Shown: in pieces, positions 8,400 to 16,569 of the stretch | How the letters are laid out: each line of letters starts with the position of its first letter | Position numbering within the stretch: position 1 is the first letter of the stretch | Assembly (NCBI RefSeq): GCF_003182135.1 | Contig: NZ_QGTL01000010.1 | Location: 1 to 64,000, forward strand | Direction of reading: 5' to 3' | From: Nocardia neocaledoniensis | GTDB lineage: Bacteria > Actinomycetota > Actinomycetes > Mycobacteriales > Mycobacteriaceae | DNA: 64,000 nt | Translations under genes and position numbers: made by a program | Notes under the pieces: model-generated | Told to the model about the DNA's origin: nothing | What the model saw: only the letters and a program-made list of their open reading frames with translations | Databases searched by the model: none

Positions 8400-9116
8400 T
8401 CAGGCGCCGGGTGTCGCGAGCTGGGTGATGATCTCGACCAGCTGCTGGTCGGGGTCGAGGGTCAGCCCGTGCCTGCGGGCGACCCCGTCGACGACGTGCC
8501 AGGCGTAGGAGGCGACCTCCGCGATCAGCTGGTCTCTGGTGAGAACCCGGTCCGGATCGTTGGCCCAGCGGGTGACCGTGGCCTCCGTCATCGAGACGAT
8601 GGCGAAGGTCATGGTGTCGGCCGAACCGTCGTCGGCGACGCCGACCGCACCCGCCAGCCCGGTGACGAGCATGCGCGTCGACGCGGCGATGGTGGCGATG
8701 AGCGCGCTCATCGCATCGATGTCGGAGCCGTCGTCGGGGGGTCCGGTCCGCAGGAATTCGTGCAGGCGCGGATGGTCCTCGATCCAGGTGACCACGCCGC
8801 CGACGGTGCGCACCAGTATCTCGTTGATCGATCCGACCCCGATGTCGAGCGCGTCCTCGATGTCGGCGACGAACCGGTCGGTGATCTCCGTCCTGATCCG
8901 GCGGTCGAGTTCGTCACGGCCGGCGAACTGCCGGTACACCACCGATTTCGCCAGACCGGCGTGCTCGGCGATCTGCACGATCGGCACCTCGACCCCGGCC
9001 GGTGATTCCTCGAGCAGTTCGACCGCCGACAGCACGATCCGCTCCCGACGGCTGTCGTTGTGCGGCTGCCATCGGGCCTGTCTGCCGCTCACGGGGCGTG
9101 ACGTTGTGCTCGACAC
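8400..9116 (-). CDS. TetR family transcriptional regulator
   Basis: A 238-residue regulator with HTH VPIVQIAEHAGLAKSVVYRQFAGRDEL and a TetR-type C-terminal domain. The start is GTG 9116: TACACT lies seven bases upstream, suggesting a nearly leaderless transcript, and the residues before the HTH (RRERIVLSAVELLEE) form the expected first helix. It lies 38 bases after the GH1 gene on the same strand but seems to have its own promoter. Its target is unclear; the convergent diiron oxygenase and the glycosidase are candidates. Confidence 0.85.
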   Translation of the reverse strand: MSSTTSRPVSGRQARWQPHNDSRRERIVLSAVELLEESPAGVEVPIVQIAEHAGLAKSVVYRQFAGRDELDRRIRTEITDRFVADIEDALDIGVGSINEILVRTVGGVVTWIEDHPRLHEFLRTGPPDDGSDIDAMSALIATIAASTRMLVTGLAGAVGVADDGSADTMTFAIVSMTEATVTRWANDPDRVLTRDQLIAEVASYAWHVVDGVARRHGLTLDPDQQLVEIITQLATPGA

Positions 9117-9154
9117 CCGCCCGAGTGTAGAGCACCGGGCGGGCGTCGAATCCG

Positions 9155-10477
9155 CTACCGAGGCACCGTCACCGGATCGGTGCAGCTGGTGGGCAGGTCG
9201 ACCAGCGAACACGGCGCCGGGCCCCTGGTGGGCCGATAGCCGGCCGGGACGCCGCCTTCGGCGGTGATGGCCCGATAGGCCGCGACGGCGTCGGTGGGCT
9301 TGCGGGTCAGCGTCGGGTCGGTCAGGACGTCGACTGTGTAGAGCCCGAAACGTGCTGCGTAGGAACCCCATTCGTAGTTGTCGGTAAGGCTCCAGTAGTT
9401 GTAGCCGATGACCGGGATACCGTCGGCGACGGCGCGCTGCAACCAGTAGGTGGTGTCGCGGAGCGCGTCGGCGCGGGTGTAGCCGTCCGCGCGGGGGAGC
9501 CCGTTCTCGGTGGGGATGCCGTTCTCGACGATGTAGAGCGGCTTGCCGGGAAAACGCCGCGCGAAGTGGTCGAGCGCGTAGTAGATGCCTTCGGCCTGCA
9601 GGGGCAGCGTCCAGAGCTTGTCGGGATCCGGCACCGAGAGTTCGGTGGGGGACAGGCCGTAGTAGTAGTCGATGCCGACGTAGTCGAGCCGGGCCGCGAT
9701 ACGGTCGAGCAGCGGTCCGCTGATCGCGTCGTCGACGGCGGGGATGAAGGCGACGTTGCTGGTGACCTGGGCCCCGGGGTGCCCGGTATGGATGTAGTCG
9801 TAGATCTCGTTGTGTGCCTGGGTGATCCGGCCCGCCATCGTCGGCACGTCCGTCGCCGGGATGCCGCCGTGGCGCACCTCGTTCAGCAGGTAGACCGTCG
9901 GCTCGTTGAAGGTGACCCACAGTGGGTCGGCGCCGGCGTAGCGGTCGACGACGCGGCGGGCGTTGGCCAGCCAGTTCGTCACCATCTCGGGATCGCGCCA
10001 GCCGCCGCGATCCGCCGCCCAGCCCGGGTAGACCCAGTGATCGAGGGTCAGCATCGGGCGCATGCCCGCGTCGGTGATGGCAGCGATGACCTCGTCGTAG
10101 AAGGCGAGGCCGTTCTCGTCCCAGACGCCGGGCCGCGGCTGCACCCTGGCCCATTCGATCCCGATGCGGTACACCCGCACGCCGAGGTCCGCGGCCAGCG
10201 CGATGTCGGACCGGAACCGCCCGCGGAAGTCCACCGAGTTGAGATAGGGATCCTTCGTCGACCCGGACTCGGCATACCGCCGCCAGTTGCTGTCCGGAGC
10301 GTCGCCTTCGGCCTGGAAGCCGGAAGCGGCTACGCCCCAGAGGAATTCGGGACTCATGGGCGCGAGCTCGACGGGCGCGGGTGGTCGTGCGACAGCGGGG
10401 GAGAGGCTGCACGGGAGCAGGGTGACAGCGGTCAGGGCCATCGTCACGAGGAATCGGCGACCGGTGGGGGAGGGCAT
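9155..10477 (-). CDS. Secreted GH1 family beta-glycosidase
   Basis: A 440-residue precursor. A signal peptide (basic PTGRR, hydrophobic core, AVA-RP cleavage near residue 30) implies export. The rest is a GH1 TIM barrel: FLWGVAASGFQAEG near the start, acid/base E192 in TFNEP, nucleophile E318 in YIVENG, and the YNYWSLTDNYEW motif. GH1 enzymes cleave terminal beta-glucosides or beta-galactosides with retention. Most bacterial GH1 enzymes are cytoplasmic; a signal peptide suggests attack on an extracellular glycoside. ATG 10477 is chosen over an upstream in-frame ATG because an AGGAGT box precedes it and the signal peptide starts there. Confidence 0.88.
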   Translation of the reverse strand: MPSPTGRRFLVTMALTAVTLLPCSLSPAVARPPAPVELAPMSPEFLWGVAASGFQAEGDAPDSNWRRYAESGSTKDPYLNSVDFRGRFRSDIALAADLGVRVYRIGIEWARVQPRPGVWDENGLAFYDEVIAAITDAGMRPMLTLDHWVYPGWAADRGGWRDPEMVTNWLANARRVVDRYAGADPLWVTFNEPTVYLLNEVRHGGIPATDVPTMAGRITQAHNEIYDYIHTGHPGAQVTSNVAFIPAVDDAISGPLLDRIAARLDYVGIDYYYGLSPTELSVPDPDKLWTLPLQAEGIYYALDHFARRFPGKPLYIVENGIPTENGLPRADGYTRADALRDTTYWLQRAVADGIPVIGYNYWSLTDNYEWGSYAARFGLYTVDVLTDPTLTRKPTDAVAAYRAITAEGGVPAGYRPTRGPAPCSLVDLPTSCTDPVTVPR

Positions 10478-10799
10478 GGCACTGACTCCTGGAACGTCGG
10501 GGTGGGGGGAGTTGGGATCCAGTGTGCGACATGGATCTTGTGAAATCGGTGAACCGGCTCGGAGTGCCACTGGTATCGAATACAACATACTGATACGTAG
10601 ATATGCGCATCTACTAATAGGAAGCTCCCCAAGACCTCACCCCACGCCACAACTTCACGACATGTCCTCTCCTTCCCGCCCCCTCAGCACAAGGAGGGGA
10701 GGTCCCCGAAGCCGCGAACGCTGGCGGAGACGAGTGAATTGCCTCTCAGGGAGCCGTTCGGAGGCGGTGAATCGGTTCGGCTCGAGCCAGGATTCGAGG
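10478..10799. promoter_or_regulatory. Intergenic region with AT-rich dyads between GH1 and deazaflavin genes
   Basis: No gene is seen in these 322 bases. The AT-richest part (10572-10620) holds GTATC...GATAC arms (10573-10577 and 10592-10596) and GTAGAT/ATCTAC arms (10597-10602 and 10609-10614). These look like operators or promoter elements for the secreted glycosidase, which reads leftward. A GA-rich stretch with CTCCTT/AAGGAG arms follows at about 10670-10700. Confidence 0.4.
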
Positions 10800-11285
10800 A
10801 TGGCGCGGAACCCCTTACCAGCCCTCGCTCGCGACTTCGCCACGCATCCCTGGGTGATGCGCGGTGCGGGCGTCGTGCTGCCTGCCGAACGTCTGGTGCG
10901 CAGGCTCAGCGGTGGGCGGTGGGGCGTGCTGGATCTGGCGGGCCTGCCATCGATCGAGGTCACCGTGGTGGGCCGGAAGTCCGGTCAGCCGCGCACCACC
11001 TCGCTGCTGTGTGTCCCCGACGGTGACGGCTTCTATCTCGTCGGGTCCAATTGGGGTAAGCCGCAGCACCCCGCGTGGTCGGCCAACCTCCGCGCGGCGC
11101 GGACCGCGTCGGTCCGGTACAACAGCAGCGCGCCGTTCCCGGTGTCGGTCGCCGAGATCACCGGCGTGGAGCGCAAGCGCGTGTGGGATCTGGTCGTCGA
11201 GTTCTGGCCCGGTTACGAGATGGAGTTCGAGCTCTCGGGTGGCCGCGAGTTCCGCATCTTCCGCCTGGACCGCATCGAATCCTGA
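10800..11285 (+). CDS. Nitroreductase/deazaflavin-dependent (F420) oxidoreductase, Ddn-like
   Basis: A 161-residue split beta-barrel protein of the mycobacterial Ddn (Rv3547) family, which uses reduced F420 to reduce quinones or nitro compounds. Diagnostic segments are VTVVGRKSGQPRTTSLLCVPDGDGFYLVGSNWG, then HPAWSANLRA, and a C-terminal FWPGYEMEFELSGGREFRIFRL. In this family the GRKSGxxR and SNWGxxxHPxW motifs bind the F420 phosphate and isoalloxazine. ATG 10800 is used; an in-frame GTG at 10767 would add 11 residues and has GGAGG nearby, so the start is uncertain. It converges with a GNAT gene. Confidence 0.85.
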   Translation: MARNPLPALARDFATHPWVMRGAGVVLPAERLVRRLSGGRWGVLDLAGLPSIEVTVVGRKSGQPRTTSLLCVPDGDGFYLVGSNWGKPQHPAWSANLRAARTASVRYNSSAPFPVSVAEITGVERKRVWDLVVEFWPGYEMEFELSGGREFRIFRLDRIES

Positions 11286-11299
11286 CGGCGCGGTGGGTG

Positions 11300-12049
11300 T
11301 CACGCGTAGCGGTCGACGTGTCCGACGGTGACGAACCCGAGTCGCCGGTAGATCCCTGCTCCTTGGGGCGAGGCGGTGAGCACTACCCGCACGGGATCGG
11401 TGTCGAGCGCGAGCTCGAGGGCGCGCTGGGTGAGCGCGGTGCCGATTCCTCGCCCGCGGTGATCGGCTCGCGTGACGATGTGCTCGATCGATGCGCCCGC
11501 GGCGCTGGTCACGACAGCGGCGCAGCCCAGTACCTCGCCTTGCTCGCGCCACAGCAGGTAGCGCGTCGAGCCGAGTTCCCAGCCTTGCCGCAAGCCCGCC
11601 ACGAGGGCTGCCGTCGCGTCGGCGCCCGACCAGAGGGCCGCCCATTCCGCGAGACCGATTTCGCCCGAGACTTCCTCGATCCGGGCGAGCGCACGGCGAT
11701 CGACGGCCTTGGGCGAGGTCGAGTCGCCGTCAGCGAACACCATGAGCGGTTCGGTTTCGAACAGCGTGAGGTTCTGCCGCGCCAGCAGTTCGGGAAGGTC
11801 CGGAGGGTCGATCTCTCGCCAGAAATGCCAGCAGGTGGGGACGCCGTCGAAGTGGTCGCGCATCCGCTCGATCTCGCGGTGCAGCTCGCCGCCGAGCCGC
11901 AGCACCGCGTTCAGTTCGTCGCTGGGAGCGTCGGTGCGGAACCAGCTCGACGCTTCGCTCGCGCTGGATTCCCGCGCGCGCAGCAGATGGGTTGCGACAT
12001 AGGTGGTCACCGCGTCGACACAGCTGTGGCGGATGTCCGGTCGAATCAT
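11300..12049 (-). CDS. GNAT family N-acetyltransferase
   Basis: A 249-residue protein with a C-terminal GNAT fold. The acetyl-CoA loop is RADHRGRGIGTALTQRALELAL, with the R-x-x-G-x-G/A pattern, and the last strand is GAGIYRRLGFVTVGHVDRY. The N-terminal 100 residues are unassigned and may carry substrate specificity. The acceptor is unknown. ATG 12049 has a GAAGGGA box upstream. The gene begins 25 bases after the recombinase stop on the same strand, so read-through from the recombinase transcript is possible, although there is no functional reason to link them. Confidence 0.82.
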   Translation of the reverse strand: MIRPDIRHSCVDAVTTYVATHLLRARESSASEASSWFRTDAPSDELNAVLRLGGELHREIERMRDHFDGVPTCWHFWREIDPPDLPELLARQNLTLFETEPLMVFADGDSTSPKAVDRRALARIEEVSGEIGLAEWAALWSGADATAALVAGLRQGWELGSTRYLLWREQGEVLGCAAVVTSAAGASIEHIVTRADHRGRGIGTALTQRALELALDTDPVRVVLTASPQGAGIYRRLGFVTVGHVDRYA

Positions 12050-12074
12050 GGTTGTCCCTTCTCGGCGGATGCCG

Positions 12075-13277
12075 TCAGAGGCCGAGCTTGGTGACCGCGT
12101 TGTCCTCGAGCGGGTTCGCCGTGCGGATGTAGCCGTGGACGGTGCGCGGGTTGGCCCAGCGGCCCTGGCGCATGATCTCGCGGTCGCTCGCGCCACCGAG
12201 GGCGGCCTGGGTGGCGAATCCCGCGCGCAGGGAATGGCCGGAGAAGAGGTCGGGGTCGAGGCCCGCGCGGGCGGCGTAGCGTTTGACGAGTTCGGCGACC
12301 GCGCGGCCGGACAGGGCGTTGGCGCCGATGGATCCGTGCCGATTGACGGTGGGGAACAGGGGACGGTCGGTCTGGGCGCTGAGGGGGGTTCCGGAGAATC
12401 CGTGGCAGCGGTGGATCGTGGCGTCGGAGATCGGATGCTCGGTCACCCACTCGCGGGTGCCGGCGTCGCCGATGTCGGCGTGGACCTCGAGCAGACGGAT
12501 CCAGTCGGCATACGCGCAGATCGGGCAGGTGCGTGGATGTTTGCCGCGGGGCAGGGCGATGCGCTGTTCGGCGACTCCGGTCGGGTCGGTCTTGGTCGTG
12601 GGCAGATGCACGACGAGCAGCGGTTCGCCCGTGCTGTGGTCGGTGCGCACGTGCACGTCGGCGACACGCAGTGCGGCGAGTTCGCTGCGGCGCAGCGCGC
12701 CGGCGAAACCGACGAGCAGGGCGAGCGCATCGCGGCGCCGGGCCGGCTCGGTCGGCCAGCCGGGGGCGGGAAGCTCGGCCAGCAATTGATCGAGAGTGTG
12801 CAGCAGGACCGGCCGCTTCCGCGTCGGTGGGGTACGCCGGGTGCGCCGAATGCCGCGCAGCGTCAGCCGCACGACGTCGGAGCGGGTGGGCGAGGGCAGC
12901 CCGTTGGCGGCATGGACGGCCGCGATCGCCGCGGACTTGCGCTCCAGCGTCGCGGGACTGAATGCCCAGGTGCCGTTGTCGCGGCGCGCGTCGGCGGAGG
13001 CGGCCAGGTAGACGGCCACGTCGAGGGGGTCGGCGGGCAGGGCCTGGCGCTGTTCGGTGGCGCACCACCCGGCCCAGGCGATCCAGTCGGTGCGGTAGGC
13101 GCGCAGCGTGTTGGCGGACTGGGAGGCCTCGAGGTAGCGGCGCAGGGCGTCGGCCTGGCCGTCGTCGAAGCGTTCGCGGACCATCCGCAGGGCCGCGGTG
13201 TCGACGAGCACGCTGCGGACACCGCGCCGGAGTTCGGTGCGTACCTGTTCGGGAAGGACGACCGCCGTGTCGGGCAC
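12075..13277 (-). CDS. Tyrosine recombinase / site-specific integrase
   Basis: A 400-residue lambda-integrase family recombinase. An N-terminal SAM-like core-binding domain (about residues 40-150: NTLRAYRTDWIAWAGWC) is followed by the catalytic domain with R196 in ALRRSEL, H348-x-x-R351 in GHSLRAGF, W374 and nucleophile Y383 in VHGYIR. All key residues are present, so it should be active. A TCPICAYADWIRLL insert near residue 250 corresponds to the CPVRAL-type region seen in plasmid and chromosomal integrases of this subfamily. No excisionase, phage gene or tRNA lies beside it. A 79-codon ORF starts upstream on the same strand and probably shares its transcript. Confidence 0.9.
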   Translation of the reverse strand: MPDTAVVLPEQVRTELRRGVRSVLVDTAALRMVRERFDDGQADALRRYLEASQSANTLRAYRTDWIAWAGWCATEQRQALPADPLDVAVYLAASADARRDNGTWAFSPATLERKSAAIAAVHAANGLPSPTRSDVVRLTLRGIRRTRRTPPTRKRPVLLHTLDQLLAELPAPGWPTEPARRRDALALLVGFAGALRRSELAALRVADVHVRTDHSTGEPLLVVHLPTTKTDPTGVAEQRIALPRGKHPRTCPICAYADWIRLLEVHADIGDAGTREWVTEHPISDATIHRCHGFSGTPLSAQTDRPLFPTVNRHGSIGANALSGRAVAELVKRYAARAGLDPDLFSGHSLRAGFATQAALGGASDREIMRQGRWANPRTVHGYIRTANPLEDNAVTKLGL

Positions 13278-13350
13278 CGCGTTCCTCCTCGCGTGAATCG
13301 TTCTGTCGCCGATGACCTCTGGCTTCGGAGCCTAGGTCATCGGCGCGCGA

Positions 13351-13590
13351 TCACGGCATCTCCGCCAGCTCGGCGAGCTTGGTGTGGATGTAGGCGGCGA
13401 GCCGGTGCCGCGAGGCGGTGGTGAGGAAACTCGTGTCGCCGAGACGTGGGAAGTGGTCGTCGACGGGTTCCGACGAGGTGTCGGTGGCGTCGCCGGGTGG
13501 GTCGGCGAGTGTGAGGGGTGCCGGATGTTGCTGGGGGAGAGGAACATTCGGCACGTCCGGTTCTGCGATCGGTGCTGCGTGACGTACCAT
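13351..13590 (-). CDS. Small hypothetical protein upstream of the recombinase
   Basis: A 79-residue ORF, 73 bases before the recombinase start on the same strand. The N-terminal 40 residues are Pro/Ala-rich and likely disordered; the C-terminal part (FLTTASRHRLAAYIHTKLAELAEMP) is a plausible amphipathic helix. No family is recognised. AAGG lies eight bases before ATG 13590. Position suggests it is co-expressed with the recombinase and might be an accessory or directionality protein, but nothing in the sequence proves that. It could also be a chance frame. Confidence 0.5.
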   Translation of the reverse strand: MVRHAAPIAEPDVPNVPLPQQHPAPLTLADPPGDATDTSSEPVDDHFPRLGDTSFLTTASRHRLAAYIHTKLAELAEMP

Positions 13591-13602
13591 TCCTGAACCT
13601 TA

Positions 13603-13668
13603 ACGTTTTGATTACGGCCGTTGCCAACACGTTGGGCCCGGTAGTGATAACCGCCACGTTTTCTGATT
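13603..13668. repeat. Direct repeat plus dyad upstream of the recombinase unit
   Basis: ACGTTTTGATTA (13603-13614) recurs as ACGTTTTCTGATT (13656-13668), 53 bases apart. Between them CCAACACGTTGG (13624-13635) has 5-bp inverted arms. The stretch is AT-richer than its surroundings and separates the small ORF from the HxlR gene. It could be the promoter/operator of the recombinase unit or a recombination site. Confidence 0.45.
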
Positions 13669-13674
13669 GGGCCG

Positions 13675-14373
13675 TCACGACGCGCGAGCGGGCTCCTCGG
13701 CCGTGGCCGATTCCCGGACATAGCCGGCGACAGGGCTCAGGCGCAGGACCGCGGGCATCCGGCGGGTGAGTGCGGGCTGGCCGAGGAAGCTCACGCGCCC
13801 GGTCCGCTGGGCGTGGGCCAGGGGCATCCGGCCCAGCCAGACCTCGTAGAGCGCCGCGACCTCGGCCACGATGGTGACGTCGACCGGGTAACCGGGATCG
13901 GAGTCGCAGACCGAGGGTGTCCCGCGTTCGACGACCATCCAGAAGCGCCGCACGTCGTCGGTGAACCGGACGTGCAGGACATGGCGCCGCCCGGGGAAGC
14001 CGGAGGTGTCGACACGGGTGTGCATCCACCAGACGAGCAGGGCCGGGTCGAGTTCGTCCTCGCGCGGTTCGCCGAAGGTCCAGCGCGCGCCCCATTCGCC
14101 GAGGCCGAACAGGATCGGCCGCAGGTGGGTGCCCGCGTCGGTGAGCAGGTGGTCGGCGCCGATCTTCTCGATCAGTCCGGCGCGTTCGAACTGGCGCAGC
14201 CGCTTGGCGAGCAGGCTGCGGGACAGGCCAGGCAGGCCGCGGGCGAGGTCGTTGAATCGGGTGGTGCCGAGCGAGAGGTCACGCAGGATCAGCAGCGACC
14301 AGCGTTCGCCGAGCAGGTCGAGCGCGCGCGAGATCGGGCAGTACTGGCCGTAGGCCGCTGTCGTGTTCGTCAT
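13675..14373 (-). CDS. HxlR family transcriptional regulator
   Basis: A 232-residue regulator. The N-terminal HxlR winged helix is clear: YCPISRALDLLGERWSLLILRDLSLGTTRFNDLARGLPGLSRSLLAKRLRQFERAGLI. The conserved Cys of HxlR proteins (C12) is present and may be a redox or electrophile sensor. The extra C-terminal 120 residues resemble the SCP2-like domain fused to many actinobacterial HxlR proteins (VVERGTPSVCDSDPGYPVDVTI). ATG 14373 follows GAGGTG. The gene is divergent from an acyl-CoA dehydrogenase-like gene across two identical 15-bp dyads, so it very likely represses or activates that gene and itself. Confidence 0.88.
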   Translation of the reverse strand: MTNTTAAYGQYCPISRALDLLGERWSLLILRDLSLGTTRFNDLARGLPGLSRSLLAKRLRQFERAGLIEKIGADHLLTDAGTHLRPILFGLGEWGARWTFGEPREDELDPALLVWWMHTRVDTSGFPGRRHVLHVRFTDDVRRFWMVVERGTPSVCDSDPGYPVDVTIVAEVAALYEVWLGRMPLAHAQRTGRVSFLGQPALTRRMPAVLRLSPVAGYVRESATAEEPARAS

Positions 14374-14391
14374 GGTCACCTCGCCGACGGG

Positions 14392-14428
14392 GTCCACTTT
14401 CTGGACCGGGGGAGTCCACTTTCTGGAC
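14392..14428. promoter_or_regulatory. Tandem HxlR operators
   Basis: GTCCACTTTCTGGAC occurs twice, at 14392-14406 and 14414-14428. Each copy is a GTCCA-N5-TGGAC dyad. The copies are offset by 22 bases, two helical turns, so two dimers would bind the same DNA face between the divergent HxlR and acyl-CoA dehydrogenase genes. Confidence 0.8.
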
Positions 14429-14463
14429 TATCCGGTTATCGCGGCGATTCCTACCTTCGAAAC

Positions 14464-15594
14464 ATGACTCAGACAATTTCCGACACCACAGTCCGCACCG
14501 ATCGGGTCGCGCTGGCCCGCGCCCTCGGTGAATCCCTGCGTTCGGAGGTCCCCGAGCGGGACCGCACCGGCGAGATTTCCGTCGCCGCCTTCGACCGGTT
14601 GCGTGCCGACGGGCTCAGCGCCGCGCTGGTGCCGGTCGAGTTCGGCGGTGGCGGTGCGTCCCATCAGGAGATGGGGGAGATCCTGCGCGAGCTGGGCCGC
14701 CACGATCCGTCGACCGCGGTCGCGTTCGCCATGCACTCGCATCTGCTCGCCGCGCAGGTCTGGCGGCACCGTCACGGCATCGATGCCTCGGGGGTGTTCG
14801 CCAAGGTGGTGGCCGGGGCGATCCTGGTGAGCACCGGGGCTTCGGACTGGGTGGATTCCAACGGGTCCGCGGTCCGGGTCGACGGTGGGTATGTGGTGAA
14901 TGCCCGCAAGGCGCCGGCGAGTGGCTGCGAGGTCGGCGACATCCTGGTCACCAGCGTGGCGTTCGAGGACGCGGGCGCGAAGGTGATGCACTGCGCGATC
15001 CCGTTGAGCGCGCCGGGTGTCCGGATCGAACCGACGTGGGACACGCTGGGACTGCGCGCGAGCGGCTCGCACACGGTGGTGCTGGAGGAGGTGTTCGTGC
15101 CCGATGCGGCGGTGTCGTTGATCCGTCCCGCCGGCGAGTGGCCGACGGTGCTCAATGTCGTTGTCGGCGCAGCTCTTCCGTTGGTGCTGGCCGCCTATCT
15201 CGGCATCGCGGACACGGCGGTGGCGCGCGCGACGTCCCTGCTGGCCGGACGGGACGAGGCCCATGTGGTGCAGTCGGTCGGCGAGATGCTCAACGCGTAC
15301 ACGACGGCCGCCGACCTGATCGCGGCCATGTTCCTCGATTCGGCGGATCTGAGCTTCGAGGCCACCGATGCCTATGCGGCACGCACGCTGAGCCGCAAGA
15401 CGGTGGCCACCGACGCGCTGATCGCCACGGTGCGGCTGGCGATCGAGGCGACCGGCGGCCTCGGCTATTCGCGTTCCTGCGATCTCGAGCGCCTCTACCG
15501 GGATGTGCACGGCTGCCATTTCCATCCGTTGCCGCGCGCGAAGCAGATTCGGTTCAGCGGCTTGGTGCAGCTCGGGCACTCTCCGGTGGGTTGA
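14464..15594 (+). CDS. Acyl-CoA dehydrogenase family flavoprotein
   Basis: A 376-residue member of the acyl-CoA dehydrogenase fold: an N-terminal helical domain (LRADGLSAALVPVEFGGGGASHQEMGEILRELGRHDPSTAVAFAMH), a central beta domain, and a C-terminal helical domain with IEATGGLGYSRSCDLERLYRDVHGCHFHPLPRAKQIRFSG. The C-terminal HFHPL segment also occurs in flavin monooxygenases of the same fold (DszC-like), and the classical catalytic Glu cannot be assigned, so an oxygenase is possible. TACCTT ends six bases before ATG 14464, suggesting a leaderless transcript. It is divergent from the HxlR gene and its paired operators. Confidence 0.82.
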   Translation: MTQTISDTTVRTDRVALARALGESLRSEVPERDRTGEISVAAFDRLRADGLSAALVPVEFGGGGASHQEMGEILRELGRHDPSTAVAFAMHSHLLAAQVWRHRHGIDASGVFAKVVAGAILVSTGASDWVDSNGSAVRVDGGYVVNARKAPASGCEVGDILVTSVAFEDAGAKVMHCAIPLSAPGVRIEPTWDTLGLRASGSHTVVLEEVFVPDAAVSLIRPAGEWPTVLNVVVGAALPLVLAAYLGIADTAVARATSLLAGRDEAHVVQSVGEMLNAYTTAADLIAAMFLDSADLSFEATDAYAARTLSRKTVATDALIATVRLAIEATGGLGYSRSCDLERLYRDVHGCHFHPLPRAKQIRFSGLVQLGHSPVG

Positions 15595-16569
15595 TCAGTC
15601 GAACAGCCCGTTCGCGAACGGTTGTGCCCGCCAGGCGTCGAGGGCGGGCGCGAGCGCGTCGGCGAGTATCGGCTGCTGGTCGACCAGGGTGAGGCAGGTG
15701 ATGGCCCGGGCCATACCGACCGCCTCGGCGAACCGTGCGACGCGCGGGTCGAGGGGCCGGGTTCCGTTCTCCCTGGCCGCGGCGTCGTAGGCGGCGGCCG
15801 CCTCGGGTCCCATGGCGGCCAGATCCCATTCGACGGGACCGAGGCAGGCGAGCTCGAAGTCGGCGTAGAGGTGTCCCGTGCGGGTGGTGACGATATTGAC
15901 CGCGGGCGCGTCGCCGTGGATGGGTTGTGGCGCGATACCGGGGAATTCGGCGTCGAAGGCGCTGCGCGTGGCGACGAGCGGTTCCAGCAGGGCCCATTCG
16001 CGGTGGATTCGGTCGAGATCGGCCGGTGCGAGGAGATCGGGCCGCTGGGCGAGCGCGGTGAGGCTCGCGGTGACGGTTTCCGGTTCGGCCGCCGCGAGGA
16101 ACGGCAGGTCGCCGGGATAGTCGCGCAGCGCGAGGTGCAGGTCGGCGACGCGGGCGGAGTTGCCGACGTAGTCGGGTTCGGCGTGGTCCTGGTCGACGTA
16201 CTGCCAGAACGTCATCGAGAAGCCGTCGCGGCGTACGGGTTCGGCCGGAACCAGCGGGCTCGGCGGGATCACGGGGACCTGCTGGGAGTCCAGCCACGCC
16301 ACCACGTCGAGTTCGACGCGCTGGCGTGCGGACTGCTCGGCGAGGGGAAGGGTCACCACGGTCGGGACCCGCACCACGACCGGCGCGGGGGCGAGATGCA
16401 CGACGACGGAGAACACGTCGTGCAGGACGACGGGGTCGGTGACGGTGAGCCCGTGCGCGCGGCCCGCGGCGACGGCGGCCTGGACGGCCCGCGTGGTGCG
16501 GTCGGTGAGTTCGGCGGCACTCATGGCGGGGGACATGGGTACCGATGGTGCCATGGCGGGGGGATTCAC
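15595..16569 (-). CDS. APH-like phosphotransferase family protein
   Basis: A protein of about 324 residues with an aminoglycoside-phosphotransferase/choline-kinase fold. The Brenner motif is IHGDAPAVNIV (H-G-D-x5-N) and the metal-binding Asp lies in LYADFELACLGPVEWDLA. The family phosphorylates small molecules; the substrate is unknown and need not be an antibiotic. The frame can start at GTG 16569, which overlaps the stop of the upstream PhyH gene as GTGA and implies translational coupling; ATGs at 16554, 16536 and 16524 are alternatives. It lies third in an apparent operon with a frameshifted gene and PhyH. Its stop abuts the convergent acyl-CoA dehydrogenase stop. Confidence 0.78.
   Translation of the reverse strand: MNPPAMAPSVPMSPAMSAAELTDRTTRAVQAAVAAGRAHGLTVTDPVVLHDVFSVVVHLAPAPVVVRVPTVVTLPLAEQSARQRVELDVVAWLDSQQVPVIPPSPLVPAEPVRRDGFSMTFWQYVDQDHAEPDYVGNSARVADLHLALRDYPGDLPFLAAAEPETVTASLTALAQRPDLLAPADLDRIHREWALLEPLVATRSAFDAEFPGIAPQPIHGDAPAVNIVTTRTGHLYADFELACLGPVEWDLAAMGPEAAAAYDAAARENGTRPLDPRVARFAEAVGMARAITCLTLVDQQPILADALAPALDAWRAQPFANGLFD

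Noticed and set aside
8400..10610. Single long minus-strand frame joining the TetR region to the region opposite GH1
   Set aside because: Only the TetR part is coherent; the rest is an out-of-frame shadow of the GH1 gene, which has its own signal peptide and catalytic residues.
12075..13590. Prophage or integrative element around the tyrosine recombinase
   Set aside because: No other phage, conjugation or replication genes, no tRNA target and no att-like direct repeats framing a segment were seen; flanking genes look like ordinary chromosome.
14392..14428. CRISPR-like repeat
   Set aside because: Only two short copies in helical phase, each a dyad, with no array or cas genes; an operator explains them.
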